This document shows positions 47,764-55,067 of a stretch of 64,000 bases of DNA, piece after piece. Under the pieces are notes generated by a model, which did no database searches, was not told the origin of the DNA, and saw only the letters and a list, made by a program, of their open reading frames with translations. Made by a program: the position numbers and the translations under genes. Source of the DNA: Finegoldia magna ATCC 53516 (GTDB lineage: Bacteria > Bacillota > Clostridia > Tissierellales > Peptoniphilaceae). Location of the stretch: contig NZ_CM000955.1 in the NCBI RefSeq assembly GCF_000159695.1, positions 124,001-188,000 of the forward strand, read 5' to 3'. The first letter of the stretch is position 1. Each line of letters begins with the position of its first letter.

Positions 47764-48877
47764 TATTAAATCCTCCAAATTCTTCTTTCACATTTTCAAT
47801 TACAACTTCTTCTCTTTTATCATTAATGTTCACTAAGGTAAGTTTGCCTTTTGGTTTTTCTAATAAGTCGCTGATATTTTCATCAAAGACTTTCTTACCT
47901 AGTAACTTAGTCATAGCTGTAATGCCAAGTAACTTCTCTTCAAAGGGATTAAATCCCAGTTCTTTTACTTTTTTTACAACTTCATCTTCATCTCGGTATT
48001 TTCTATTAGACCTACCTTCGACAAGTTTTAGATCCTTCCATCTATGACCCTTCATTGCTCTTTCTAAAGCGTAAGCCTTGATATCTTTGACCCATTGTTC
48101 CAGTTCGTCTAATCTTGGTAGAATCTCTTCAATTTCATCATCAGATAGTTCTGGTGGTAGGATAAATTCTTCTTGTGCCAGTTTTAGGTTTTCTTCTGCC
48201 CTTTTCCTACATTTATTCTTAGCTTTACAGAAGATGCACCATTCTCCACAAGAGAATTCCCCCTCGCCTTTATATGCTTTCTCAGCAATCTCTCGTACAG
48301 ATTCTCCCCACTCATATAGTTCTGTCTTTTTAATTTCATAAGTTGATATGTTACATCTTCTTGGTTGATAGATGTGAAGTATTACATTTTCGATATCATA
48401 AATTCCATCAAAGAGAATTAGAGCACCAAGCCCATATAACATTAGTTGAGTATTTTCCCTAGCATCTACTAAAACTCCCTGACCATACTTTAGATCTATT
48501 ACATGAAGTTCTTTTCCTCCAACAACTACACAGTCAGCAGTTCCAAAGGACTCCTTAACATAGTCTGATAGGTCAAGTCTTTCTTCCACAAAGACGGCTG
48601 GGCTTTCGTACCTACTTATTACTTCTGTCACATATGAAGCATATCCCTCAGTTAGCTCATCCATTTCCTCATCATAAAAATCTAAATCCTCTGTCGGGTC
48701 TTTAGTATCTAAACCTAATAACTTCTTTAGTTTATATTCTGCTAAGGCATGAGCCGATGTGCCTTCAAGTGCATAAGGACTAACCTCATCTTCATATTTT
48801 TCAGAAAGCCTAACGCTTGGTGGACAGTGAATCCACCTATTAGAAGATGATGCTGATAGTATTGCGTGAGCACCCAT
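47753..48877 (-). CDS. DUF2800 nuclease (Cas4/RecB-like)
   Basis: A 374-residue protein with MGAHAILSASSSNRWIHCPP and a PD-(D/E)XK core (FGTADCVVVGGKELHVIDLK) plus a Cys cluster (CGEWCIFCKAKNKC) fitting a 4Fe-4S site, as in Cas4/AddB-like nucleases. With DUF2815 and the polymerase it forms the standard replication-recombination set of this phage group. Adjacent genes overlap by a few bases. Confidence 0.93.
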   Translation of the reverse strand: MGAHAILSASSSNRWIHCPPSVRLSEKYEDEVSPYALEGTSAHALAEYKLKKLLGLDTKDPTEDLDFYDEEMDELTEGYASYVTEVISRYESPAVFVEERLDLSDYVKESFGTADCVVVGGKELHVIDLKYGQGVLVDARENTQLMLYGLGALILFDGIYDIENVILHIYQPRRCNISTYEIKKTELYEWGESVREIAEKAYKGEGEFSCGEWCIFCKAKNKCRKRAEENLKLAQEEFILPPELSDDEIEEILPRLDELEQWVKDIKAYALERAMKGHRWKDLKLVEGRSNRKYRDEDEVVKKVKELGFNPFEEKLLGITAMTKLLGKKVFDENISDLLEKPKGKLTLVNINDKREEVVIENVKEEFGGFNNAK

Positions 48878-49173
48878 TACAACTTCTCCACGTCTGCTAC
48901 CAAGTCTTTATAGTTACTTGGTTCAATCTCAGATAACTTTTTAGCTCCATACTTTTCTAAGAGTTCTCTTATCTTAGCTGTATGGCCTAATCTTGATTTG
49001 TCGGCTAGTATCTTTCTAACATCTTCAATCTCATAGGTCTTTTCTTCTTGTTTTGCCTTCTCTTCTTTAGGTAGTTCCTCATCACTTTCTAGTGCTGTTA
49101 GAAGGACACCTATACTAGATGCAAGATTCTCTGCATCTTCTTTGATTTCCATTAGTAGCTTTATTCTTGGCAC
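48877..49173 (-). CDS. hypothetical early protein
   Basis: A 98-residue protein: MPRIKLLMEIKEDAENLASS, an acidic linker, then YEIEDVRKILADKSRLGHTA and YGAKKLSEIEPSNYKDLVAD, a helical C-terminus seen in many phage proteins of this group. GTG start after AGGAG. One base before the DUF2800 gene. Confidence 0.8.
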   Translation of the reverse strand: MPRIKLLMEIKEDAENLASSIGVLLTALESDEELPKEEKAKQEEKTYEIEDVRKILADKSRLGHTAKIRELLEKYGAKKLSEIEPSNYKDLVADVEKL

Positions 49174-49279
49174 TTTTTTCTCCTTTCTCTGGTTGCATTA
49201 ATTCCATAGCTATCTTCTTGGCAACAATTGAGATGGCTATTAAACTTTCTGCCATCTGTTCGTTTTTTACTAAGTCCAC
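49115..49279 (-). CDS. small early protein linked to CPKEY repeats
   Basis: A 54-residue ORF starting VDLVKNEQMAESLIAISIVA, with GTG at 49279 and AAAGGAGG 6 nt upstream. It overlaps the next gene by 59 nt in another frame. The same frame continues upstream through the 48-bp repeats without a stop, so it may also be the end of a longer frameshifted protein. The first half is helical and amphipathic. Confidence 0.6.
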   Translation of the reverse strand: MDLVKNEQMAESLIAISIVAKKIAMELMQPEKGEKSAKNKATNGNQRRCRESCI

Positions 49280-49282
49280 TTT

Positions 49283-49475
49283 GTTCCTCCTTTCATACTC
49301 CTTGGGACATTCATTAAATTTTTGAGTAAGATTTCTCCTCTCATACTCCTTAGGACATTTGCCTTCATTTTGAGTAAGTTGTATCTCCTCATACTTCTTA
49401 GGACATCCTGTTTGTATTTGAGTAAGACTTCTTCCCTCATATTCCTTAGGACATCTAGTAAGTTTTTGAGTAATT
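49283..49475 (-). repeat. 48-bp tandem repeat encoding CPKEYE units
   Basis: Three full 48-bp units (49407-49454, 49359-49406, 49311-49358), one partial unit after and about 20 bp of one before. In one frame they read CPKEYEGRSLTQIQTG, CPKKYEEIQLTQNEGK, CPKEYERRNLTQKFNE, CPKEYERRNK. Differences such as CCT/CCC, GAG/GAA, AGA/AGG and AAT/AAC are silent in this frame, which suggests coding selection. No ATG, GTG or TTG starts that frame before the repeats; the sigma-like gene ends TGG-AAA-AAA-TAA, and a -1 slip there would enter it. Confidence 0.8.
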
Positions 49476-49992
49476 ATTTTTTCCAGGGTCTTAATTTTTC
49501 TTGAATCTTTGGTAAATGCTTATTTTTGATGTTATTAACTGTTTTTTGGGATATTCCTACTACTTCTGCGACTTCTCTTTCTTTCATTTCGTAGAGGAAA
49601 AGTAGTTTTAGAACTTTTTTATCTCTTTCAGAAAATTCACTAATGACTTCTAAGAATGCTTCTTCTAAAAGTTTGTACGTTACTATTTCCTCAGTATTTT
49701 TAACGCTAGTTACTTCAAAGTCGTATTCTTCTTCAGCAACATCAAGGGATAAGGGAAGACCATATTCTTTTGTTTCGACAAAGCCTGTTTCTAAACTTCC
49801 TGCTTGGACGTAGTTTCCATTTTTCTCAGCCACTGTTTTAATTCTGTCTTTATCTTGTAGTTCTTCTAAATTCTTGTAGGCTCTTTGGATTCTCTTTTTT
49901 TCTCTCCAGATTGGTTTCATATATTCTTTGTAGACTTCTTCACTAACTTCGATTTCTTTGCCATTTATTTCTAAATATCTTTTCTTTGCCAT
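49474..49992 (-). CDS. sigma-70-like region 4 protein
   Basis: A 172-residue protein whose C-terminus (FSERDKKVLKLLFLYEMKER, then EVAEVVGISQKTVNNIKNKH) is a sigma region-4/LuxR-like helix-turn-helix. The N-terminal part begins MAKKRYLEINGKEIEVSEEV, as in small sigma-like proteins of Tn916-type elements. It could direct transcription from element-specific promoters such as those with TTGTACGGGAATAT (inference). AAGGAGG precedes the ATG; the leader holds a terminator structure. Confidence 0.8.
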   Translation of the reverse strand: MAKKRYLEINGKEIEVSEEVYKEYMKPIWREKKRIQRAYKNLEELQDKDRIKTVAEKNGNYVQAGSLETGFVETKEYGLPLSLDVAEEEYDFEVTSVKNTEEIVTYKLLEEAFLEVISEFSERDKKVLKLLFLYEMKEREVAEVVGISQKTVNNIKNKHLPKIQEKLRPWKK

Positions 49993-50018
49993 CTTTTGCC
50001 TCCTTGCAAAATCTCTAG

Positions 50019-50110
50019 ATCCGCAAGAAGGCCATCCGTAAAAACAAAAAAAGACGGCAATAGAAAACCATGATTTGGTTTTCCGACTGCCGTCTAGCGT
50101 TCTTGCGGAT
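50019..50110 (-). terminator. nested hairpin/terminator leader before sigma-like gene
   Basis: Outer arms ATCCGCAAGAA (50019-50029) and TTCTTGCGGAT (50100-50110) are perfect 11-bp inverted repeats. Inside lies a minus-strand terminator: AGACGGCA / TGCCGTCT with an inner GAAAACCA / TGGTTTTC stem and a T run at 50041-50051. The sigma-like ATG follows 27 nt later. Looks like transcription attenuation of the early operon. Confidence 0.7.
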
Positions 50111-50115
50111 ATCTT

Positions 50116-50250
50116 TTACTTATTTAAAATTTTAATTTCGCCTTTAACTACATAGGCTATGGTTGTACTTTTACCTCGCCTGATAGTTAGCTTTTTCTTG
50201 TCTTCACTAATATCACAGACTCTTTTTCCTTCTTTGTTTCTTATTTCTAT
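50116..50250 (-). CDS. 44-aa phage protein with AUA start
   Basis: The ORF reads (M)EIRNKEGKRVCDISEDKKKL and continues with a basic segment to EIKILNK. The only in-frame codon after the ribosome-binding site is ATA at 50250-50248, 7 nt after AAGGAGG; no ATG, GTG or TTG is available. Small proteins of this EIRNxxGKxVC type are common near phage early genes. Likely real because the family-like N-terminus starts exactly here. Confidence 0.65.
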   Translation of the reverse strand: MEIRNKEGKRVCDISEDKKKLTIRRGKSTTIAYVVKGEIKILNK

Positions 50251-50267
50251 AGGATCACCTCCTTAAT

Positions 50268-50310
50268 ATAAAAATAGCCAGATGAGTTTCCTTTTGAATA
50301 CTCATCCGGC
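50268..50310 (-). terminator. early-region terminator
   Basis: Minus-strand stem GCCGGATGAGT / ACTCATCTGGC followed by TATTTTTATA. It lies between the zinc-ribbon gene and the AUA-start gene, so downstream early genes need read-through. Confidence 0.75.
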
Positions 50311-50326
50311 CATTTGATAGTTACAT

Positions 50327-50491
50327 TTACTTCTTTGCTCGGTATGGTTTTTTCTTATTTTTGTTTGATATTTCCAGTGTTGAGATTTTCCCACAGTGTG
50401 GACATTTTGCTGCTATCTCTATTTTCTCTAAAGGAATTCTTGATACATCAAAAAATCTCTTTTTACAGACTGGACATGCCATTTGTTCCAT
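50327..50491 (-). CDS. 54-aa zinc-finger protein (Com-like)
   Basis: The protein starts MEQMACPVCKKRFFDVSRIP and has two CxxC pairs (CPVC, CPHC) forming a zinc ribbon; it ends basic (NKNKKKPYRAKK). AAGGAGG 5 nt before the ATG. First gene after the early operator, so probably the first early gene. Small zinc proteins here can bind RNA or DNA, e.g. as regulators. Confidence 0.75.
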   Translation of the reverse strand: MEQMACPVCKKRFFDVSRIPLEKIEIAAKCPHCGKISTLEISNKNKKKPYRAKK

Positions 50492-50513
50492 AATACCTCC
50501 TTATCTTTCCTTG

Positions 50514-50529
50514 TTAGCTTCTTTGCTAA
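50514..50529. promoter_or_regulatory. XRE operator 2, before early genes
   Basis: TTAGC-N6-GCTAA, same arms and spacing as the operator in the XRE promoter (51744-51759). It lies about 23 nt before the first early ATG, where repressor binding would block the lytic programme. Confidence 0.7.
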
Positions 50530-50536
50530 TTTCTTT

Positions 50537-50564
50537 CTTAAAAAAATATAGCTAAGCTATATTT
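50537..50564 (-). terminator. terminator of the XRE-ImmA unit
   Basis: Perfect palindrome AAATATAGCT-A-AGCTATATTT (50544-50564) followed on the minus strand by a T run. It overlaps the ImmA stop codon. Confidence 0.75.
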
Positions 50565-51349
50565 TAAAAACTAAATTCGTTATATAGTTCTTTTGTTAAT
50601 TCAAAGTCATTAGGTGCATAGCCTAATACTTTTAATCGAACTAATGCTGCTGTTTTTGATACTTGGAATTGCTCTGATACTTTCATGATGAAATCAAATA
50701 GATAAGTCTCATCCTTAATGTGCTTATCATAACCTAGATAGTATAGATACTTTATAATCGCTTTTTTATTCATCAAAAGACAAGAAGCAAATGTGTTTGC
50801 CTGCCATTCTATTGTATCCATAAATCCCCAGCGTTTATTTTTCTTCTTATTAACATCGCCAGTTCTACAAGCTAGTGACGCAGGCTTTTCTTCTTCATTA
50901 AAAAAAGTTAGTTGGTTTGGATCTCTATAGAATACACACGGATGAATTACACCATGGCCACATTCATGAGCTAGGGTAAATCTTCTAAATCCTTTATCTC
51001 TTGGATTGTCCAATTGCTTATCTATTAGAATAGTATTGGCTCTATCTGTAAGATATTCTAGTTCCCATTGCCCAGTTTCAACATTTGGTATTAGGCTTTT
51101 CATTGTTCGTATTACTTGGTCATCATTAAAGACCATCATCCCTGCATAGCATCCGTTATGAGATAAGTAGGCATATTCAACATTAAACCCTAAATCAAAT
51201 TCTGCCAGTCCCTCAATATCTACTGCTTCAAAATTCTCGATTGCAGAAGGACAATATTTATTGAGAATTTGCTCGGTCAGTGATTCAATTTGATCTAAAG
51301 TGATAAATGGAGCACCTGTACTTGATTTGTTGAAGTTATATTGATACAT
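50564..51349 (-). CDS. ImmA/IrrE-family metallopeptidase
   Basis: A 261-residue zinc protease with HExxH (LAHECGHGVIHP). ImmA-type proteases cleave the linked XRE repressor after a signal such as DNA damage, releasing the prophage. A C-terminal helical part (FDFIMKVSEQFQVSKTAALV) follows. The start is 2 nt after the repressor stop, so both are co-transcribed. Confidence 0.92.
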   Translation of the reverse strand: MYQYNFNKSSTGAPFITLDQIESLTEQILNKYCPSAIENFEAVDIEGLAEFDLGFNVEYAYLSHNGCYAGMMVFNDDQVIRTMKSLIPNVETGQWELEYLTDRANTILIDKQLDNPRDKGFRRFTLAHECGHGVIHPCVFYRDPNQLTFFNEEEKPASLACRTGDVNKKKNKRWGFMDTIEWQANTFASCLLMNKKAIIKYLYYLGYDKHIKDETYLFDFIMKVSEQFQVSKTAALVRLKVLGYAPNDFELTKELYNEFSF

Positions 51350-51351
51350 GC

Positions 51352-51723
51352 CTACCTCTCTTTTTCAATTTCTTCAATGAATTTTATCCACTCTTCTTCT
51401 TTAACATCTAAGTCTCTAGCCTTTCTCAAAGCTACGCTTAAGCCTTTAGTCTTTAAAATATACTCTGGCAAATCAGGTGCCACCGTATTTCTTTGCTTTC
51501 CAGCTAAATCCATCATAATGGATGATTCTTCTTCATCCAAGTTTAATATTTTAGCAATTTGGTTCAACCTATCTAAGTCAAAAGAATCTCTTTTTCCTTT
51601 CTCTACATCGCTTAGATACGGTGAGGAAATATTAAGCCTGTCCGCCATATCCTTTAAGGTGATTCTTAAATCCTTTCTCTTCTGAGAAATAAAATCCCCA
51701 AAAGTCAGTTCGTGATTGTTCAT
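51352..51723 (-). CDS. XRE-family phage repressor
   Basis: A 123-residue protein with an N-terminal helix-turn-helix (RITLKDMADRLNISSPYLSD, VEKGKRDSFDLDRLNQIAK). The C-terminal part probably dimerises or receives the ImmA cut. It should bind TTAGC-N6-GCTAA sites at 51744 (own promoter) and 50514 (early genes), setting the lysis-lysogeny switch. Unusually, repressor and early genes point the same way. Confidence 0.92.
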   Translation of the reverse strand: MNNHELTFGDFISQKRKDLRITLKDMADRLNISSPYLSDVEKGKRDSFDLDRLNQIAKILNLDEEESSIMMDLAGKQRNTVAPDLPEYILKTKGLSVALRKARDLDVKEEEWIKFIEEIEKER

Positions 51724-51743
51724 GATTACCTCCTATTACTTTA

Positions 51744-51797
51744 TTAGCTAATATGCTAACTTGTTTATATTTTACAACTTATTAATTGATGTGTCAA
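51744..51797 (-). promoter_or_regulatory. XRE repressor promoter with operator 1
   Basis: -35 TTGACA (51792-51797), 17 nt, -10 TAAAAT (51769-51774), then TTAGC-N6-GCTAA (51744-51759) between the -10 and the ribosome-binding site. Consistent with negative autoregulation. The remaining 51798-51899 holds nothing recognisable; the element end must lie here or nearby. Confidence 0.8.
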
Positions 51798-51899
51798 GTC
51801 CTAATATCTATTCTGTTCACTCTCCCTATAAATATCTATCCTGCCTACACACCCCTACGATTTTTACTATTGATATGTTCCCACAAGGTGTTTTCCAAA

Positions 51900-51963
<64 letters not shown>

Positions 51964-51973
51964 GCTTGTTATT

Positions 51974-53188
51974 CTATTTTCTTGACATCAATACTACACT
52001 CTCCACGTGCATTGTCTTCGCGAACATATCCACCAATTTGACATCTATGACTGCAAATCCGTTTTCTGTTAACATCTTCAAATCTCTTGCTAGTGTTGCA
52101 GGGTCACAGGAGATGTAGACGAGTTTTTTTGCTGTGGATTTTATTATTGCGTCGACTACTTTCTCGTCCATTCCTTTTCGTGGTGGGTCGACGAGGATTA
52201 TATCGAAGTGTTCTTGTGTGAGTTTTCCTACGACGTTTTCTGATTTTTCTTCAATAAACTGAATGCTTTCCAGGTTGTTTAGTTTTTTGTTTTCGTTAGC
52301 ATCTTTTACTGCATCTTTTACGACTTCGACTCCGATTGTGTTGTTGCCATTTCCAATGTACATTGTTGTGGTTCCGATTCCGCAATATAAGTCCAATATT
52401 CTGTCATTTGCCTCTGCATTCATCATTTGTTTTGCTGTGTCGTAGAGCAAACTTGTGTTGTATTTGTTTACTTGGAAGAATGATTTAGGGCTTATTATGA
52501 ATGATAAATCTCCAATTTTATCCACAAATTGTTTCTTCCTATAAATCAAATCAAAGTTTTTATTTTTCGCATAAATTTCTACGATGCTTTCTACAGATTT
52601 TAAATTTTCTAGCAATTGATCTGATAAATAATCCATGGAGATTTGGATTTCGTCGTTGTAATTGGATCTGATTTTGATTTCCGACACGCCATTCAAATCC
52701 TGATTTTCCAGCCAATTTATCATTTGATTGATTGCTTTTGATGCGATTTTGCAAGTGGATATTTGTGTTAGGTTGTGTGTTTTTCTGTTGTAATATCCAA
52801 GTTTTCCATTTTCCACTTTCAAATCTACTTTATTTCTGTAATAATATTCAGCGTTTGTGAGTATGTCGACATCTTTTACATCTAGTTTCGCGATTCTTTG
52901 CAATTTGTTGAGTACAGAATTTTTTTTGATTTCCAACTCTTTTTCATATGTAATGTCTTGCATGCTGCATCCGTCACATTCGTAGTAATGTGGGCAGAGC
53001 GGTTCTTGTTTATGAGGTGATTGTTGTATTGTTTTTGTTTTTGTTGCAAATATCAAATTCTTTTTTTCTTTTATTTTCTTTGCTTCGATTATTTCTCCGA
53101 CACTTCCTCCATCTACGAATACTGTTTTTCCTTCGTATTTCGCGACACATCTTCCGTCATCTATCATATCTATTATTTCTAATTTCAT
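51974..53188 (-). CDS. rlmD: 23S rRNA uracil-5-methyltransferase (RlmD/RumA type)
   Basis: A 404-residue SAM-dependent methyltransferase making m5U in 23S rRNA. N-terminal TRAM-like region, a 4Fe-4S cluster motif CPHYYECDGCSMQ, SAM-binding DLYCGIGTTTMYIG, and catalytic region DPPRKGMDE ... YISCDPATLARDL. The C-terminus HVESVVLMSRK is normal, so the gene is intact. The prophage lies directly downstream; streptococcal prophages of the phi-m46.1 type integrate in this gene. Confidence 0.93.
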   Translation of the reverse strand: MKLEIIDMIDDGRCVAKYEGKTVFVDGGSVGEIIEAKKIKEKKNLIFATKTKTIQQSPHKQEPLCPHYYECDGCSMQDITYEKELEIKKNSVLNKLQRIAKLDVKDVDILTNAEYYYRNKVDLKVENGKLGYYNRKTHNLTQISTCKIASKAINQMINWLENQDLNGVSEIKIRSNYNDEIQISMDYLSDQLLENLKSVESIVEIYAKNKNFDLIYRKKQFVDKIGDLSFIISPKSFFQVNKYNTSLLYDTAKQMMNAEANDRILDLYCGIGTTTMYIGNGNNTIGVEVVKDAVKDANENKKLNNLESIQFIEEKSENVVGKLTQEHFDIILVDPPRKGMDEKVVDAIIKSTAKKLVYISCDPATLARDLKMLTENGFAVIDVKLVDMFAKTMHVESVVLMSRK

Positions 53189-53230
53189 TTAATCACCTCT
53201 TTATCTTTTTATTATATCAAATTTGGATGT

Positions 53231-53260
53231 AAAAAAGATTGGGACCAATTAATCCCAATC
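53231..53260 (-). terminator. terminator of the MarR-ABC operon
   Basis: Minus-strand stem GATTGGGA / TCCCAATC followed by TTTTTT, 11 nt after the ABC gene stop. Confidence 0.9.
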
Positions 53261-53270
53261 TCTATTTTCG

Positions 53271-55067
53271 CTATTTTCTTTCAAATTGCGCGTTGTATAA
53301 TTGTGCGTAGAATCCGTCTTGTGCTAATAATTCGTCATGTTTTCCTTTTTCTACGATGTCTCCGTCTTTCATTACAAGTATCAAATCTGCGTTTTTGATT
53401 GTGGATAATCTGTGCGCGATTACAAATGATGTTCTTCCTTTTGCAAGTTCGTCCATTGCATCTTGAACGATTATTTCAGTTCTCGTATCCACGGAGCTTG
53501 TGGCTTCATCTAGTATCAACATTGGCGCGTGACTTACCATTGCACGTGCGATTGTGAGTAGTTGAAGTTGTCCTTGAGATAATGATTGTTTATCGTTTAA
53601 AATAGTGTCATATCCATTTGGAAGTGTTCTGATAAAGTGATCCAAGTTTACGCGTTTGCACACGTCAATCAATTCTTCATCAGTTATATCTTTTTCTCCG
53701 AATGTGATGTTTTCTCTTACACTTGCTTCAAATACCCAAGAATCTTGTAATACCATGCAGAATTGGTCTCTCAAATTCTCTCTAGATAAGTTTTTCGTAT
53801 CAATTCCGTCTACCAATATTTGTCCGTTGTTTATTTCGTAAAATCTCATTAATAGATTTACAATCGTAGTCTTTCCAGCTCCAGTTGGTCCAACGATGGC
53901 GATTTTTTCTCCTGGATTTACTTTTACGCTGAAATCTTTGATGATGATTTTTTCAGGATCATATCCAAATCTAACGTCTTTGAATTCGACTTCGCCTTTT
54001 GCTCTGTCGAGTTTTTCAGTTACGTTTTCTTCTTCTAATTCTTTTTCGTTCAAAAATTCGAACACTCTCTCCCCTGCCGCTGCAGCTCTTTGCAATGTAT
54101 TGAAGCTTTGTGCGATATCTGATAATGGATTGGTGAACAATCTCACATAAATCATAAACGCTACTATTACACCGAATGATATCTTGCCATTTATTGCCAA
54201 TGCGCCACCGACTATGCAGACCATAACGTACGAAAAGTTTCCTGCAAATTGCATAATAGGCATCATTAGTCCTGACAAGAATTGCGATTTCCATGCGCTT
54301 GTGTAAAGTTGTGTATTCATTTGTTCAAATTCATCTATCACACGTTCACCAGCGTTGTATGCTTTGATTACGTTGTGACCAGTGTACACTTCTTCGATTT
54401 GTCCGTTGATATCACCTAAGTTTTGTTGTTGTGCTTTGAAATATTTTTGTGATTTTTTCATTATTATTGTGATGAACACAAACCCTACAAGTGATGACAA
54501 TATCGTAGTTATCGTTAAAATCCCTGAATTGTAGATCATCATTACAAGTGTTCCTAAAAGCATTACAATACTTGTCAACAACGTTCCTATTGATTGGTTC
54601 AAGCTTTGGCTGATGGTGTCGACATCATTTGTAACCCTACTTAGAATGTCTCCGTAAGTTGTGTTATCAAAATAGCTAAATGGCAATTTGTTGATTTTGA
54701 CTGCAATTTTTTCTCTGAATGATTTGGAGATTTTTTGCGTAACATCTGCCATGATAAATCTTTGCAACAAATTCAGCAATAAAGACGATCCATAAAATAT
54801 TACAAGCATTATTGTAATAGATTTGACATTATCCATATTGATTGAAGCCAAAACAGGCTTTCCTTTGACCATTTTAGGAAGTCCTTTTGTGATTTCGTCT
54901 GTAATGAGTTTTAGCTTATCTGGTCCAATTATTTGCAAAATCGTCGCTATTACGCTTGCTACAACTGCTATCAATATCAATGGAAAATAAGGTTTCAAAT
55001 ACCTTGCCATTTCTTTTAATGTTTTTTTGAATTTTTTCGGTTTTTCATTTACAGTTTGTCTAGGCAT
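53271..55067 (-). CDS. heterodimeric multidrug ABC exporter, catalytic subunit
   Basis: A 598-residue half-transporter: transmembrane domain (about 20-345) and an ATPase with Walker A GPTGAGKTT, signature LSQGQLQL, Walker B MLILDEAT (catalytic Glu present) and H-loop VIAHRL. The partner upstream has a degenerate Walker B, so this subunit supplies one competent site, as in LmrCD/BmrCD-type exporters. It overlaps the partner gene by 8 nt. Controlled by MarR. Confidence 0.92.
   Translation of the reverse strand: MPRQTVNEKPKKFKKTLKEMARYLKPYFPLILIAVVASVIATILQIIGPDKLKLITDEITKGLPKMVKGKPVLASINMDNVKSITIMLVIFYGSSLLLNLLQRFIMADVTQKISKSFREKIAVKINKLPFSYFDNTTYGDILSRVTNDVDTISQSLNQSIGTLLTSIVMLLGTLVMMIYNSGILTITTILSSLVGFVFITIIMKKSQKYFKAQQQNLGDINGQIEEVYTGHNVIKAYNAGERVIDEFEQMNTQLYTSAWKSQFLSGLMMPIMQFAGNFSYVMVCIVGGALAINGKISFGVIVAFMIYVRLFTNPLSDIAQSFNTLQRAAAAGERVFEFLNEKELEEENVTEKLDRAKGEVEFKDVRFGYDPEKIIIKDFSVKVNPGEKIAIVGPTGAGKTTIVNLLMRFYEINNGQILVDGIDTKNLSRENLRDQFCMVLQDSWVFEASVRENITFGEKDITDEELIDVCKRVNLDHFIRTLPNGYDTILNDKQSLSQGQLQLLTIARAMVSHAPMLILDEATSSVDTRTEIIVQDAMDELAKGRTSFVIAHRLSTIKNADLILVMKDGDIVEKGKHDELLAQDGFYAQLYNAQFERK

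Noticed and set aside
47753..48877. DUF2800 protein as Cas4
   Set aside because: Fe-S nuclease fold is shared, but the context is phage replication and no CRISPR genes are present.
49300..49460. ATG-started ORF in another frame of the repeats
   Set aside because: Open because the period is a multiple of three, but the differences between units change amino acids there and no good ribosome-binding site exists.
49283..49475. Tandem repeats as a CRISPR array
   Set aside because: Units are contiguous 48-bp coding repeats without unique spacers, and no cas genes are near.
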